Virus record (IMG/VR): IMGVR_UViG_3300050821_008081
Span: 1 to 45,128 of that record
Reading direction: 5' to 3' (one strand)
Origin: a virus
DNA: 45,128 nucleotides
The notes beneath the pieces are model-generated. The model made no database searches. It was not told the origin of the DNA and saw only the letters and a list, made by a program, of their open reading frames with translations. Shown here piece by piece: positions 15,564 to 24,621 of the stretch. Position numbers and translations under genes: made by a program. How positions within the stretch are numbered: the first letter of the stretch is position 1; the number at the start of each line of letters is the position of its first letter.

Positions 15564-16070
15564 TTAATTAGAAATAGTCGATGAAATTACAATTCTTATT
15601 TGCTGTCCACTTGCATAGATTATTGGCGAAGGAGCACTTGCTGCACCAATCAAATTACCCGAAGTTCCAGCCTTAACATTTGAAGTAGAAATAAAAGCTC
15701 CATTAAGTGTAAATCCTGAATTGCAAGTGAAAATGGCCGTTGCTAAAGTATTGTCCAGTTGACCAGAAGTTGCAGTTCCCATTGTTAAAGTCTGTCGAAC
15801 TGTTTCAGAATAATGAGAGGACTCTAGCCAGCCATTTGTTCCATTAATTTGAGCGGCTGTATCCGTCAATGCAATAGCTGAGAACGATGCATTATCAATT
15901 AATCCAATATAGAAAGCAGCAGTATAGGCTGAGCCCTTCCAGAAGTTAGTTTGCCAGTAGTTTAAACCTTGAGTAACTACAAGATTTTTCTTTTCTGACT
16001 TATGGGAATTTACCCAGAGTCCGTTGACTTTTTCCCACCGTTCAAAGTGATAGAGATTAGAAATAATCAT
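15564..16070 (-). CDS. Tail-associated structural protein
   Basis: 168 residues from ATG 16070, which overlaps the upstream stop (ATGA). The segment NLVVTQGLNYWQTNFWKG followed by YTAAFYIGLID and a later SHYSETVRQ resembles a group of small phage structural proteins usually next to tail-fibre or baseplate genes. The C-terminal half is beta-rich. Exact place in the particle is unknown. Confidence 0.6.
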   Translation of the reverse strand: MIISNLYHFERWEKVNGLWVNSHKSEKKNLVVTQGLNYWQTNFWKGSAYTAAFYIGLIDNASFSAIALTDTAAQINGTNGWLESSHYSETVRQTLTMGTATSGQLDNTLATAIFTCNSGFTLNGAFISTSNVKAGTSGNLIGAASAPSPIIYASGQQIRIVISSTISN

Positions 16071-17602
16071 TGTTGATACACACATTCTGAAGGATCTGAC
16101 GGAGGTCCTGGGGGGATTACTCCACTTGGGTTTGATGCAAGTAAGGCTGCTGATGGTAAAGGCATCCCACTATGAACATTAAAATCCAAGGTTACTACAG
16201 GAGGAAGTAAAGAGTATCCATTTGGGTACATCATGTAGGCGCATGATGGAGCTTTGGGACTCAAAGACTGGACATCTACGGTAAACCCGCTCCCGCTTCC
16301 AGGCTGAGTCCCACCTTTGGATGTGGTAGCTGCCCCAAGAGAATAGCCGCCTCCTAAATTGACCGTGTTGAAGTTGGTTACGACTCCGCCGGAATTGCCA
16401 GTGATTTGGTAAATAAGAGGATTGACGACCGTTCCTCCGTTGTCGATGAGTCCGGTGTCTCCGTTGGCATATCCAGTTCCTCCCGACAAAAGTGAACCTC
16501 CATAGGCATTCGTCTCGCCCGCAGGAACGGGAAGCGCTTCTTTGCTGAATGAACCTCCTGAGAGAAAGGCGACCCATACTGAATTGTCGAAGTCCGCCTT
16601 GTCGTCTCGAGGGACAAACAGCATTCCGCCCTGAATTGAAGGGTGCCCAACTCCATCAGCTAGGCTTGGACTAACCGTCGCCGGAATAGTGGATATCGTA
16701 GTAACCGTCCCATTATGTGTAACCGTAGACCACGTAACTTGTGAATTAACCTCAGTGGCGTTATGGGTTGCGTATGTCAGGCAGTGAATTACCTCCAAAT
16801 TAGGGTCAATGACAGAATTTGCATATGCTGCTCCAGGAAGAGATATTTCATTACTCCAAGTCGATGTAGTCTTCGTCCAAAGAAGATAGACGGGATCGCG
16901 GGATTCGTTGTTATAAAAGATTCCTAAATCACCATTAAGAAACACAAAAAGGCCGTTAGTAAACGGAGACTGGTCGGAGAACGCCTTAATGTTTGCCCCA
17001 GTAAGAAAAGCAAAGGGAGCTTCGTAGAGGCCAGTCGCCATATTGAATGAATAGCACGCCCAGTTATTATCCGTGTCGTCAGATGGAACGAAGAAATAGA
17101 AATAATTATCAACTCGCTGGATTGCGCCGAAAGACGTATCTCCTGCTGGGGCATGTGATGCATCCGCCTCAGTAGCCGAACTTGCTCCTCCTGTTGTCCA
17201 CTTGAGAACTTTGAGTTGATTTAGATTTCCGTCGATAACTGGAAGGTACGTCACGCCCGCGTAGGTCACTGCCCCTTGCGATGTATTCCAATAATCGGCA
17301 GGAAGAATACCGCTCCCTGTGATCCCCGGATATGTGATGTTTTGTGGGGCGGCCGGTCTGCCATTTCCGACGAACGCGAATTGCGAGGCATTCCCTGATT
17401 GCCCAACGATCCCAAAGACATCTGATGGTAGTAGACCTCCCGCACTAAATGTACTGAGCTTGTCGTAAGTGAGATACTCCTGCGTCCCGTCGAAAATAAT
17501 TACCGGATCACTCCAAGTTCCACTTCCAGGTGGGGCAAGATCCCTCATTGAAAGATACACCCGAACAAAATCGAAAGTGTGCGCTACAAGTGGAGAAGTC
17601 AT
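16067..17602 (-). CDS. Probable tail fibre / receptor-binding protein, propeller-like
   Basis: 511 residues, coupled to both neighbours by ATGA. The N-terminal two thirds have repeated beta blocks with aromatic strands (for example YFYFFVP and NGLFVFLNGDLGIF), as in beta-propeller lectin or sialidase folds, though classic Asp-box motifs are not clear. Residues about 375-450 hold Gly-rich repeats of the type SGGTGYANGDTG and NLGGGYS, common in phage tail proteins. The gene is clearly GC-richer than its neighbours, suggesting replacement by exchange, as expected of a host-range gene. Confidence 0.6.
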   Translation of the reverse strand: MTSPLVAHTFDFVRVYLSMRDLAPPGSGTWSDPVIIFDGTQEYLTYDKLSTFSAGGLLPSDVFGIVGQSGNASQFAFVGNGRPAAPQNITYPGITGSGILPADYWNTSQGAVTYAGVTYLPVIDGNLNQLKVLKWTTGGASSATEADASHAPAGDTSFGAIQRVDNYFYFFVPSDDTDNNWACYSFNMATGLYEAPFAFLTGANIKAFSDQSPFTNGLFVFLNGDLGIFYNNESRDPVYLLWTKTTSTWSNEISLPGAAYANSVIDPNLEVIHCLTYATHNATEVNSQVTWSTVTHNGTVTTISTIPATVSPSLADGVGHPSIQGGMLFVPRDDKADFDNSVWVAFLSGGSFSKEALPVPAGETNAYGGSLLSGGTGYANGDTGLIDNGGTVVNPLIYQITGNSGGVVTNFNTVNLGGGYSLGAATTSKGGTQPGSGSGFTVDVQSLSPKAPSCAYMMYPNGYSLLPPVVTLDFNVHSGMPLPSAALLASNPSGVIPPGPPSDPSECVYQQ

Positions 17603-18150
17603 ATAACCAAGCTTCCTCGAAGGACCATCTCACAACCGCTGGCTACGCCATCAGTAGTTATCACATCAACTCGAAACCACCAGCCATCTTGAAGAATATT
17701 TCCACCAGTGAATAATTGACGGCCAAATTTAATCCAAGTCAGTCCGACTGGAAGAATAATCTTTTGGGCAGCTGTTGGGCCTAGGATTGAATTAAACGTA
17801 ACTCCTCTGTCCTTTGAAATAAGAAGGTCTACGACAAGAGAACCAGAACTTGTAGGTACTTTAACATTAATATCTAACCGACTAATCTGAAAAGCACCTA
17901 TTACATTGTTCGACGAATCCAAAGGTAAGCAAATTTGCTGCCACGTTGGAAGTACATCTGTTCCTTCAACCAGGACTCCAAGAATTCTAAAAGTGTATTT
18001 TTCATTAAGTAAAATGGTTTCATCAGAGTTAACTGTTGTAATAAGGCTAACTACTTGATTATTTAAGCCAGTTAAAACCTTCCAAAGGTTAAAGTTAGAA
18101 GATTTAAAAGTATCAATTAAGAAACTTAATGTTTTTTGAGTTAGACTCAT
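17599..18150 (-). CDS. Tail-associated structural protein, function unknown
   Basis: 183 residues, mostly alternating hydrophobic and polar positions typical of beta sandwiches. It lies between the nozzle gene and a putative receptor-binding gene and overlaps both by ATGA. A structural or adaptor role is inferred from position. No family recognised. Confidence 0.6.
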   Translation of the reverse strand: MSLTQKTLSFLIDTFKSSNFNLWKVLTGLNNQVVSLITTVNSDETILLNEKYTFRILGVLVEGTDVLPTWQQICLPLDSSNNVIGAFQISRLDINVKVPTSSGSLVVDLLISKDRGVTFNSILGPTAAQKIILPVGLTWIKFGRQLFTGGNILQDGWWFRVDVITTDGVASGCEMVLRGSLVI

Positions 18151-20063
18151 TGAGGCCTAGCTGCAAAGATTCTTTTTGCAAAAATATCAATTCTATCAAC
18201 GGTCATTTGCTCATCAATATTGGCATTTGAGACCTGAACTGTTAACTTCTCATTCATGAAATTGATTTGTCTTACGTATTCCTGAGCTGGATTTAATGGA
18301 ATTGTTAGGCTATTTGGAGTCTGTTGCAATGCCGTTGAAAAGTCTTCAGAATTCAGCCTAACAGACATTGTTCCGTTTCCCCTAGCACGGAAACGAAGCG
18401 CTCTAAACAGATTAATTGCCCCTTGCTGAACAGTAGCAAGGTAACAACAATAACGAGTATCAATTGCATCTCCATCATCATTAAGTAACCCAGGAACTAA
18501 CTTATACAGATTATTATCACTAGCTGAACCAATTCTTAGAAAATAGTCAGAAGCAGAAATTCCATCCTGGTCAGTAAAGAAGGCCATGCCTATTGACAAT
18601 GGAATGAAGGGGAAAAAGTGATAGGTCCATTTAATGTTATTCTTATCAATACTAGCTGGAGAAGTCAAGGAAGCAGTATTCATTTCTGAATAATCAGCCA
18701 TAAGCATTACATTTGGGACAAGTGAATTATTTACTGGAAGTAAGACGTAAATTAGTTTTCTGTAGAAGTCGACGCTTACCATAATGTTACGGTACTGACC
18801 AACAGTAATCGTATCCCAAATATCTTTAATCTTCCAGCTTAGTTCCGGCCGTTGAGCATTTCCATTGAAGATAAATAATCCTTCTCTATGTGCAAGAAGG
18901 ACAGTCTCACTTACCCCTAATGCCGGTGATGCAGAAGAAATAGTTGAAATTCCATTTTTATACGCCGTAATTGCACCATCTACAATTACAACATCCCAAG
19001 TACCTGGATCTCCTAAGTTATCCTGTGTACTGTAAATACCAATGAGACAAGTAAAATACAGTACATCAAGCAAGACGAAGACACCAATTGCTACATTATT
19101 AGCCGCAAGAGCAGGCACATTAATAAAACCAACTACATTATCAAAAGCCTCAGGCTCTTGATCAATTGAAACCCAAACTTGTTTTCCTGTAGCTACTACT
19201 ACTCGACCATTATAAGTAGCTAACATGCCTGACCCAGTGCCAGTAGGAGCCTGGCAAGGAAGAAATTCAAGAAGGTCAAAAAGAGAATCAGCACTAATTG
19301 CAAGAGAAGTATCAAAGAAATCTAATGTTAAAGTAGTTGTCGTATTATCATTAATCTGGCCACCTGGAACGTAGAAAAACTCAGTTTCATTTGCCTTAGT
19401 AGCAAGAATGATACGGCCTACAGTTTGAGGAGAAGGACCAGTTGGAATTCCAGATAAGTTAACCTGAACAAGACCAGGAGCAGTATAACTTACTGCCGTG
19501 AAAACCCCCATAATCTTAGGCCCAGGCTGAGTTGTAAATCCAGTATTTGTTAAATAGCAAACTGCGAAAAGATGAACTCCGGGATCTAGGCCTCCTGTGG
19601 GATCAGAAGCTCCATCAGCTGCTGAGAAAGTCGTCGTTGGCGCAAATCCTAAAGCTTGCCTAACTGGATTCACTCCGTCCCAGACTAGAAGGTTAGGAGC
19701 TGGAAATAAGTTTGTAATCGGAAGAATGTAGACTCTACCGTATACATTAAGCAGATGAAAATCAAACATTCCTGTTAAGGAATAGATTGGAGTAGGATTA
19801 TTTCCTGAGTATAGATTACCAGAAACGTCTAAGGTAACTAAAGTAGAATAAGAAGGAAAAGTAGCAAGATATTGCTGAACTACTTGCCAAGAAAGAACTA
19901 ATGAAACGGCAACTCCAGGACGCTTAGAGAACTGTCCTGGATTCGTAAAGTCACAATTTTGACAGCAAATTGCATGGTCAGAGGGGCACTGGTCCGCGAT
20001 TCCACGTTTATATAGTCCTTTAAACGTATCGATTGTGACTTTGCTAAACTCTTCCAGATTCAT
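18147..20063 (-). CDS. Tail nozzle / tubular protein B-like
   Basis: 638 residues. The N-terminal signature FKGLYKRGIADQCPSDHAICC with NCDFTNPGQFSKRPG (a glycine turn, then an Asn-phase and a KRPG turn) is typical of the podovirus tail nozzle or stabilisation protein, which extends the portal channel. Long beta-rich blocks follow, as expected for its propeller-like body. With the adaptor at 23559-24239 it would form the short tail tube. It overlaps the small membrane-protein gene upstream by 20 bp. Confidence 0.72.
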   Translation of the reverse strand: MNLEEFSKVTIDTFKGLYKRGIADQCPSDHAICCQNCDFTNPGQFSKRPGVAVSLVLSWQVVQQYLATFPSYSTLVTLDVSGNLYSGNNPTPIYSLTGMFDFHLLNVYGRVYILPITNLFPAPNLLVWDGVNPVRQALGFAPTTTFSAADGASDPTGGLDPGVHLFAVCYLTNTGFTTQPGPKIMGVFTAVSYTAPGLVQVNLSGIPTGPSPQTVGRIILATKANETEFFYVPGGQINDNTTTTLTLDFFDTSLAISADSLFDLLEFLPCQAPTGTGSGMLATYNGRVVVATGKQVWVSIDQEPEAFDNVVGFINVPALAANNVAIGVFVLLDVLYFTCLIGIYSTQDNLGDPGTWDVVIVDGAITAYKNGISTISSASPALGVSETVLLAHREGLFIFNGNAQRPELSWKIKDIWDTITVGQYRNIMVSVDFYRKLIYVLLPVNNSLVPNVMLMADYSEMNTASLTSPASIDKNNIKWTYHFFPFIPLSIGMAFFTDQDGISASDYFLRIGSASDNNLYKLVPGLLNDDGDAIDTRYCCYLATVQQGAINLFRALRFRARGNGTMSVRLNSEDFSTALQQTPNSLTIPLNPAQEYVRQINFMNEKLTVQVSNANIDEQMTVDRIDIFAKRIFAARPQ

Positions 20064-20283
20064 TTTCTTTTTTCTGTTCTGCCCGACCTTCTAATTTCCC
20101 TTTAGCTAAAGCTGCTTCTGCAATCACTCTATTCATTTCAGTCATCTTACTGTTAACATCTTTTCTAACTACTTCAGTTGCAACAAGATTCTCCCTATGG
20201 TTCTTATTTTGTAGATAAGTAATGATTGCTAATACAATAGCCTGTGAACCCGTAACTATAGAAATAATTACAGGATCACTCAT
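20044..20283 (-). CDS. Small membrane protein with coiled coil, holin- or spanin-like
   Basis: 79 residues. A single hydrophobic segment (about residues 4-23, VIISIVTGSQAIVLAIITYL) is followed by a charged helical tail rich in Glu, Lys and Arg. This fits an inner-membrane spanin or a one-segment holin. Its neighbour upstream is another small membrane protein, so the pair may serve lysis. The endolysin is elsewhere, so this is inference. Confidence 0.5.
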   Translation of the reverse strand: MSDPVIISIVTGSQAIVLAIITYLQNKNHRENLVATEVVRKDVNSKMTEMNRVIAEAALAKGKLEGRAEQKKENESGRV

Positions 20284-20597
20284 TTTATAAGCGGCTCATT
20301 TGCAGTTACAGGCTTCAACATTCCTTCAGGGGTCTTGACTACTCGCATAGAACTCCCATTTGATAATGCCTCTTTTTGTTCACTAGTCACTGCTGTAACT
20401 TCTGCCTGTAAACCTCTAAATGCAATATCAGCCGTTACTCTCTGACCAACAATATATTTAATTACTCCTAATAGCCATTGTCCATAAATATTCTTAGGTG
20501 TTGGAAAAGTGGTAACTGCATGAGCTACGATGCCAGTAACTGTTGCACCCGCAAGGACGTGTACAATAGTTGCTGCTGTTGCAGGGCTGATTTGCAT
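20280..20597 (-). CDS. Holin-like membrane protein
   Basis: 105 residues with a hydrophobic segment at about 10-30 (TIVHVLAGATVTGIVAHAV) and a second, weaker one around YGQWLLGVIKYIVGQ, then a polar tail. Two short segments and a hydrophilic C terminus fit a holin. The start of the next small membrane gene overlaps its stop by ATGA. No catalytic motif. Could also be a virion membrane protein. Confidence 0.5.
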   Translation of the reverse strand: MQISPATAATIVHVLAGATVTGIVAHAVTTFPTPKNIYGQWLLGVIKYIVGQRVTADIAFRGLQAEVTAVTSEQKEALSNGSSMRVVKTPEGMLKPVTANEPLIK

Positions 20598-20628
20598 GTA
20601 TTAGTCTCTTTCAAAAACATAATAAAAA

Positions 20629-21450
20629 TTAGATCACAATATTTCCACGAGCAATAGCTCCAACAGGCGCGCCTAGAGTGGCTCCAACTACTATATTATC
20701 ATCAACCGTAATTGCGGGGGAAGAAAATCCTACAGTTGTTAATGCACTACTGTTTGGACTAATAAACTTATTTTTCCTAATAGAGACAACGCCGGCCGCA
20801 TTCCAAAGCATAATTTGACCAGGCTTTTGATCATAATGATTAGACCCACTGAAAGTATTACCTTCAATTTCCCCGCTAAATCCTTGAGCAGTCTGAACGT
20901 GCCAACCACAAAACATGTTAGTTAAGAAAGAGTTACGGAGATGCAAAGTTCCATGAGTATAAATTCCATGATCATAACTATTTCCTGCATCATTAGTTCG
21001 ACCAATATCATGAATTAGACAATCTTCAACCGTAAAATTGGCTGCTGTATCAGTATAAATCCCGTCATTTCCATACTGAGTAGTATCAACCATTCGAGAA
21101 ATGAAGGCAATTTCACAATTTTTGATTAGTAAGTCTTGGCCTCCTAAACTATTAGACCAAATGCCTCCATGGATTCCATTGATAATCTTAAGCCCGTCAA
21201 TAGTGGTTCCAGCTGAATTCTGTCCTAATGAAATTAAACTGTGACATTGAAATAAGCCATTCAGGACAGCAAGATTTTTAACGGCTGAAATAAGTCTTAA
21301 TCCCGGAGTATTAATGTTTATCATCATACTTCCAGGATTATTAAAACTTGGTGAGTAAGTTCCAGGCAGTAATAGAATTGTATCTCCTGGTAAAGCATTA
21401 GAAACAGCAGAGGTAAGTTGAGATGTATTTGAGACTGTAAAAAGGCTCAT
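20629..21450 (-). CDS. Parallel beta-helix tailspike / depolymerase-like protein
   Basis: 273 residues. The N terminus VSNTSQLTSAVSNALPGDTI followed by LLPGTY is the standard entry into a right-handed parallel beta-helix (pectin-lyase-like) fold, and repeated turns such as GTTIDGLKIINGIHGG, NFTVEDCLIHDIG and GTLHLRNSFLTN continue it. Such proteins bind or cut surface polysaccharides. Unlike many tailspikes it lacks an obvious virion-binding head domain, so it may attach through a neighbour or act free. Catalytic residues cannot be named. Confidence 0.75.
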   Translation of the reverse strand: MSLFTVSNTSQLTSAVSNALPGDTILLLPGTYSPSFNNPGSMMININTPGLRLISAVKNLAVLNGLFQCHSLISLGQNSAGTTIDGLKIINGIHGGIWSNSLGGQDLLIKNCEIAFISRMVDTTQYGNDGIYTDTAANFTVEDCLIHDIGRTNDAGNSYDHGIYTHGTLHLRNSFLTNMFCGWHVQTAQGFSGEIEGNTFSGSNHYDQKPGQIMLWNAAGVVSIRKNKFISPNSSALTTVGFSSPAITVDDNIVVGATLGAPVGAIARGNIVI

Positions 21451-21460
21451 AAAGTCCTCT

Positions 21461-21769
21461 CTATTTAGGTTGTTCAGGTCCTCTACCGGGACGCATTTGG
21501 CGCTGCGGTTGCGCTGGAGCGGATGGCACGGGAGTCCCCGTCAGTCGATCCATCGCCTGAAAGCAATTACTCACGGCCTGCGAGAGCACCGACAGCTTGG
21601 CATCATCCTTCGCCTTCAGCATAGCGATCTCGGCATCCTTCGCGGCGAGCTGCGCGCCTAGCTCCGCCTTGACGCGATCATAGACCTCCTGCTCAGTTTT
21701 GTCGGTTGGTTTCGGCGCATCCTGCGCGAGAAGCGGAAGAGCGAGAATCAAAAATAGAAAAATTTTCAT
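21461..21769 (-). CDS. Small exported protein with coiled coil
   Basis: 102 residues from ATG 21769, chosen because it overlaps the upstream stop (ATGA) and starts a clean signal peptide (MKIFLFLILALPLLAQ, likely cut after Ala). A predicted coiled coil (residues about 27-70, with AAKDAEIAMLKAKDD) and a Pro/Arg-rich tail follow. GC-rich, like the 3' part of the gene before it. An outer spanin is possible but the lipobox is missing. It may have travelled with the tail gene as a unit. Confidence 0.65.
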   Translation of the reverse strand: MKIFLFLILALPLLAQDAPKPTDKTEQEVYDRVKAELGAQLAAKDAEIAMLKAKDDAKLSVLSQAVSNCFQAMDRLTGTPVPSAPAQPQRQMRPGRGPEQPK

Positions 21770-23562
21770 TGGATCACCGCGACATTGTAGGCCGTTGAGT
21801 TTGGCGTAACGATACCAAGCCCACACTCTCGAACAGTTACCGTATTCGCAGAACTCACATAGCCATCCCAGCGCGTGAGCCCCGCTGAGCCAGTATCTGG
21901 ATTAGTTACTGGTGTAACTACTACGTCCATCGAAGTTGTAGCTCCAGTGATGGCAACAGTGGTTGTATTGCAAGTCCCAATTGTCAAAGCACCGCTAAGC
22001 GCCGAGGACGTTCCGCGTAACACCGGAGCCTCGAATAAAGTAGAACCTCCAAAAATCATCACCCCATTACCACTCTCATCGCTGATCACACCGCGCAGTT
22101 GTGCAGAAGTTGTGGACGCGAACTGCGAGAGTGGGTTGGCCGTCATGGCTACACCAGTGGGAATGCAGGCTCCTCCAGCAGTCGTACACAGACCATTTTT
22201 GAATCCGTTACCAGTCGTGCCAGCCGTGCCGTCTGCCGCATTGTACGCGCTCGGTTGAAACGTGCCTCCGGGGATCACTTTTGCAACCACCGCTCCCGAC
22301 GAATTTTTAATCTCCCAATCGTTCGCGCTCTGTGATGCGGCCTCGTTGATGATCTGTCCGATGTCGGTCGCATGGACGTTGTAAATATCCCACGTGGCAA
22401 GCACAAGGCCCAATGGCGAGTTGATTGCACCCCTTCCGCCATCGCTAGGAAACCCCGCAGAATCGTTATTTCCGCCTGACACAATCTCAAATGGGCAAGG
22501 CTGCGTTCCACAGCTAAAGTCCACACCGAACGATACGATAACCTCTCCGTCATGTAATGGATCAGAGTGATCTCGCTGGGCATTAAATGCAAATGCTGGA
22601 ATCGTAGGGGGCAGCGACGCCGTACCATCTATCGTTGCACCGAAAATCATACCAGCAGCATTCGGATCGGAAAATCCGGAAACGCCCAATCCTCCATGCG
22701 TTGGACCTGCTGCGCCAAAGCCAAGTTGGCCATACAACCCAAACCCTGGGGTTTGTAGCGTAAGAAGACCAATGACATTAGTTGCCGGAACTCCCCAATA
22801 CCCATCGTTAGTAATGTTGAACGAAAGTTGACCATCCGGAGAGTAAATGGTTGCCGATGTGGTATCGATGTCCTGAAAGGCGCAGGCCCCGAGAGACGCA
22901 TCGGCCACATTATCCGCAAACGTTGTTGTCGTGTTGTCGCTGAGCGTCGCCAATAGTTGCTCGCAGGCAATTGTGTACGGACCTAGATAAGCAGGCGTTC
23001 GGTACAGCTTCCGTGCTGTGGTTCCTGTAGGGCCAGTCGCAATAGCGCTGACAGCAACCTGCCCATTCATGGTGTTATCGAAAACCGTCACTGTATTGAT
23101 ATTAGCTGCTGAGGATTCTCCGCGAGGGCTCACGAAGGTCACGTAATAGTCGTGCTTCCCGTTGTTGACATTGCCCGCTCCGAGACCCGCAAGCGCCACT
23201 GTTGGAGCCGCTGCTGTCCCGACTGCCGCAATTGGTGTGATGTTTCCGAGCGTCAACGCATCCGTGGAAACAGTAAAGAGGAAATTCAGCGTACATCCAA
23301 ACGTCGTCGGCGACGCATACAACTGCACTTCACCTACGGTTGAGCCACAAGGGGAAGATCCACTTCCACCATCAAGAATTGTCCAAGTGTTAACTTCAGT
23401 ACAGTTATACTGACCTTGACTTCCAGTAGTTAAGTAAATTGCCTGACCCACTGAACAAGTAGTTGGAAGAGTAGTTACTGCCCTAAAAACAGGCGTAGCC
23501 GGTTGAGCCTTAACCTCTTTACAAGTTAAAATAAGAAAGAAAAGAAGAACAATCTTTTTCAT
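21766..23562 (-). CDS. Mosaic tail fibre-like protein with signal peptide
   Basis: 598 residues. MKKIVLLFFLILTCKEVKAQ at the N terminus looks like a Sec signal peptide with cleavage after KA, which is unusual for a virion protein. Next come a TTLPTTCSVGQAIY/YNCTEVNTW module and long beta-rich, Gly/Thr/Ala-rich stretches. The last 80 residues (AITGATTSMDVVVTP, then GYVSSANTVTVREC) form a C-terminal domain often seen on phage tail and adhesin proteins. Roughly the first 220 bp are AT-rich like the phage; the rest is GC-rich, marking an exchange inside the gene. Likely involved in host recognition. Confidence 0.6.
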   Translation of the reverse strand: MKKIVLLFFLILTCKEVKAQPATPVFRAVTTLPTTCSVGQAIYLTTGSQGQYNCTEVNTWTILDGGSGSSPCGSTVGEVQLYASPTTFGCTLNFLFTVSTDALTLGNITPIAAVGTAAAPTVALAGLGAGNVNNGKHDYYVTFVSPRGESSAANINTVTVFDNTMNGQVAVSAIATGPTGTTARKLYRTPAYLGPYTIACEQLLATLSDNTTTTFADNVADASLGACAFQDIDTTSATIYSPDGQLSFNITNDGYWGVPATNVIGLLTLQTPGFGLYGQLGFGAAGPTHGGLGVSGFSDPNAAGMIFGATIDGTASLPPTIPAFAFNAQRDHSDPLHDGEVIVSFGVDFSCGTQPCPFEIVSGGNNDSAGFPSDGGRGAINSPLGLVLATWDIYNVHATDIGQIINEAASQSANDWEIKNSSGAVVAKVIPGGTFQPSAYNAADGTAGTTGNGFKNGLCTTAGGACIPTGVAMTANPLSQFASTTSAQLRGVISDESGNGVMIFGGSTLFEAPVLRGTSSALSGALTIGTCNTTTVAITGATTSMDVVVTPVTNPDTGSAGLTRWDGYVSSANTVTVRECGLGIVTPNSTAYNVAVIQ

Positions 23563-24239
23563 ATTCCCCTAACGATAGTATTATTTGCATAACGACGATG
23601 ATAAGGCCTCTTTCGAGCAGGCATAGTTTGTACCTGTTTGATATTTAGTCTGATTACCATGTCGAGATTAATATTAGCTTGATTCGTAAGCATTTCACCC
23701 TTTTGAATTTCACCGATTGAATTACAAGCTAATGCTGCTGTTCTATAGCTTAGATAGTTTTCGGCTTGAAGCCATCCTAGGCTATCTCCACTTGCCTGAG
23801 GAGTGGGAATCTGTCTTCTATAACGAAGAAGAACATTTTCTTCATTCAAACTTCCAATGAGCAAAATAGTTTCTCTTCTCCAACACCACCAGTATAACCA
23901 AACATCTTGATCAACAGTTGGCAAGAAATCCCTAGGAGACATGTCAACATAATCTTCATAATCGTCATTAATCTGTTTTTCCTTCATCCAGATTGGAACG
24001 ATCATGTCAGTAGGATAGCCGCTCACAGTAGATAAATCAGTTGTATTGATCGGAACAGTTAGTTGAGCAGTTTCCTCATTAATAACAGGAATACCATTTA
24101 GAATTACTTGAGCACGCAATTCCCTATGAGCTTCTTGAAGGAAGGGCAACAAGACATTAAAGTTCCATATACTCTGACCCATATCATTTAAGTGAGCCAA
24201 AGCTGAAGTTACGGCCTGTCCTGCTGTTGCGTCGGCCAA
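23559..24239 (-). CDS. Head-tail adaptor / tail tubular protein A-like
   Basis: 226 residues from a TTG directly after the upstream stop. The helical start (ATAGQAVTSALAHLNDMGQS...FLQEAHRELRAQ), a beta-rich middle and a Trp-rich block (VWLYWWCWRRE) followed by YRTAALACNSIG fit the adaptor that joins the portal to the nozzle in podoviruses. The gene lies between the capsid cluster and the tail genes, where adaptors usually are. Confidence is moderate as motifs are weak. Confidence 0.6.
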   Translation of the reverse strand: MADATAGQAVTSALAHLNDMGQSIWNFNVLLPFLQEAHRELRAQVILNGIPVINEETAQLTVPINTTDLSTVSGYPTDMIVPIWMKEKQINDDYEDYVDMSPRDFLPTVDQDVWLYWWCWRRETILLIGSLNEENVLLRYRRQIPTPQASGDSLGWLQAENYLSYRTAALACNSIGEIQKGEMLTNQANINLDMVIRLNIKQVQTMPARKRPYHRRYANNTIVRGI

Positions 24240-24617
24240 TTAAAGCATTCCTCTCCACTTAGCTTCATAGTTGATTTTGTCGCTGCTAACACCTGCTGGA
24301 ATAGCAGATGCAGCGAGTTCAGCCAAGGGATTACCACTGACTCCGTCTTGAACTAGAATCTTCAATAGGCCATTAGATGCATCAGTTCCAGGAATATACT
24401 CATAAGTATAGCCTGATTGACCTGTTACACTAACATTCAATGGCTTTCTTTGTGCTTTAATTCCTGACTGAAGAAAATTAAGAGCAATACCACCAGTAAC
24501 ATAAACAGCAGGAGAAACTGAGATTGCTAAGCTTCCAATGGAACGATAAAAGCCATCTCCTGCCTGTCCAGTAGGAAGCGAGGAGTCAGGAGTAGGAACA
24601 GCAACAGCATTTGCCAT
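24240..24617 (-). CDS. Possible capsid decoration or head-associated protein
   Basis: 125 residues, beta-rich, with YVTGGIALNF and GYTYEYIPGT segments. Small proteins of this type sit close to the coat gene in many phages and decorate or stabilise the head. No specific family recognised; role inferred from position. Confidence 0.5.
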   Translation of the reverse strand: MANAVAVPTPDSSLPTGQAGDGFYRSIGSLAISVSPAVYVTGGIALNFLQSGIKAQRKPLNVSVTGQSGYTYEYIPGTDASNGLLKILVQDGVSGNPLAELAASAIPAGVSSDKINYEAKWRGML

Positions 24618-24621
24618 TTAA

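Noticed and set aside
21766-23562. Lipoprotein signal at ILTC
   Set aside because: Thr before Cys is unusual for a lipobox and a better signal peptidase I site (KA) follows a few residues later.
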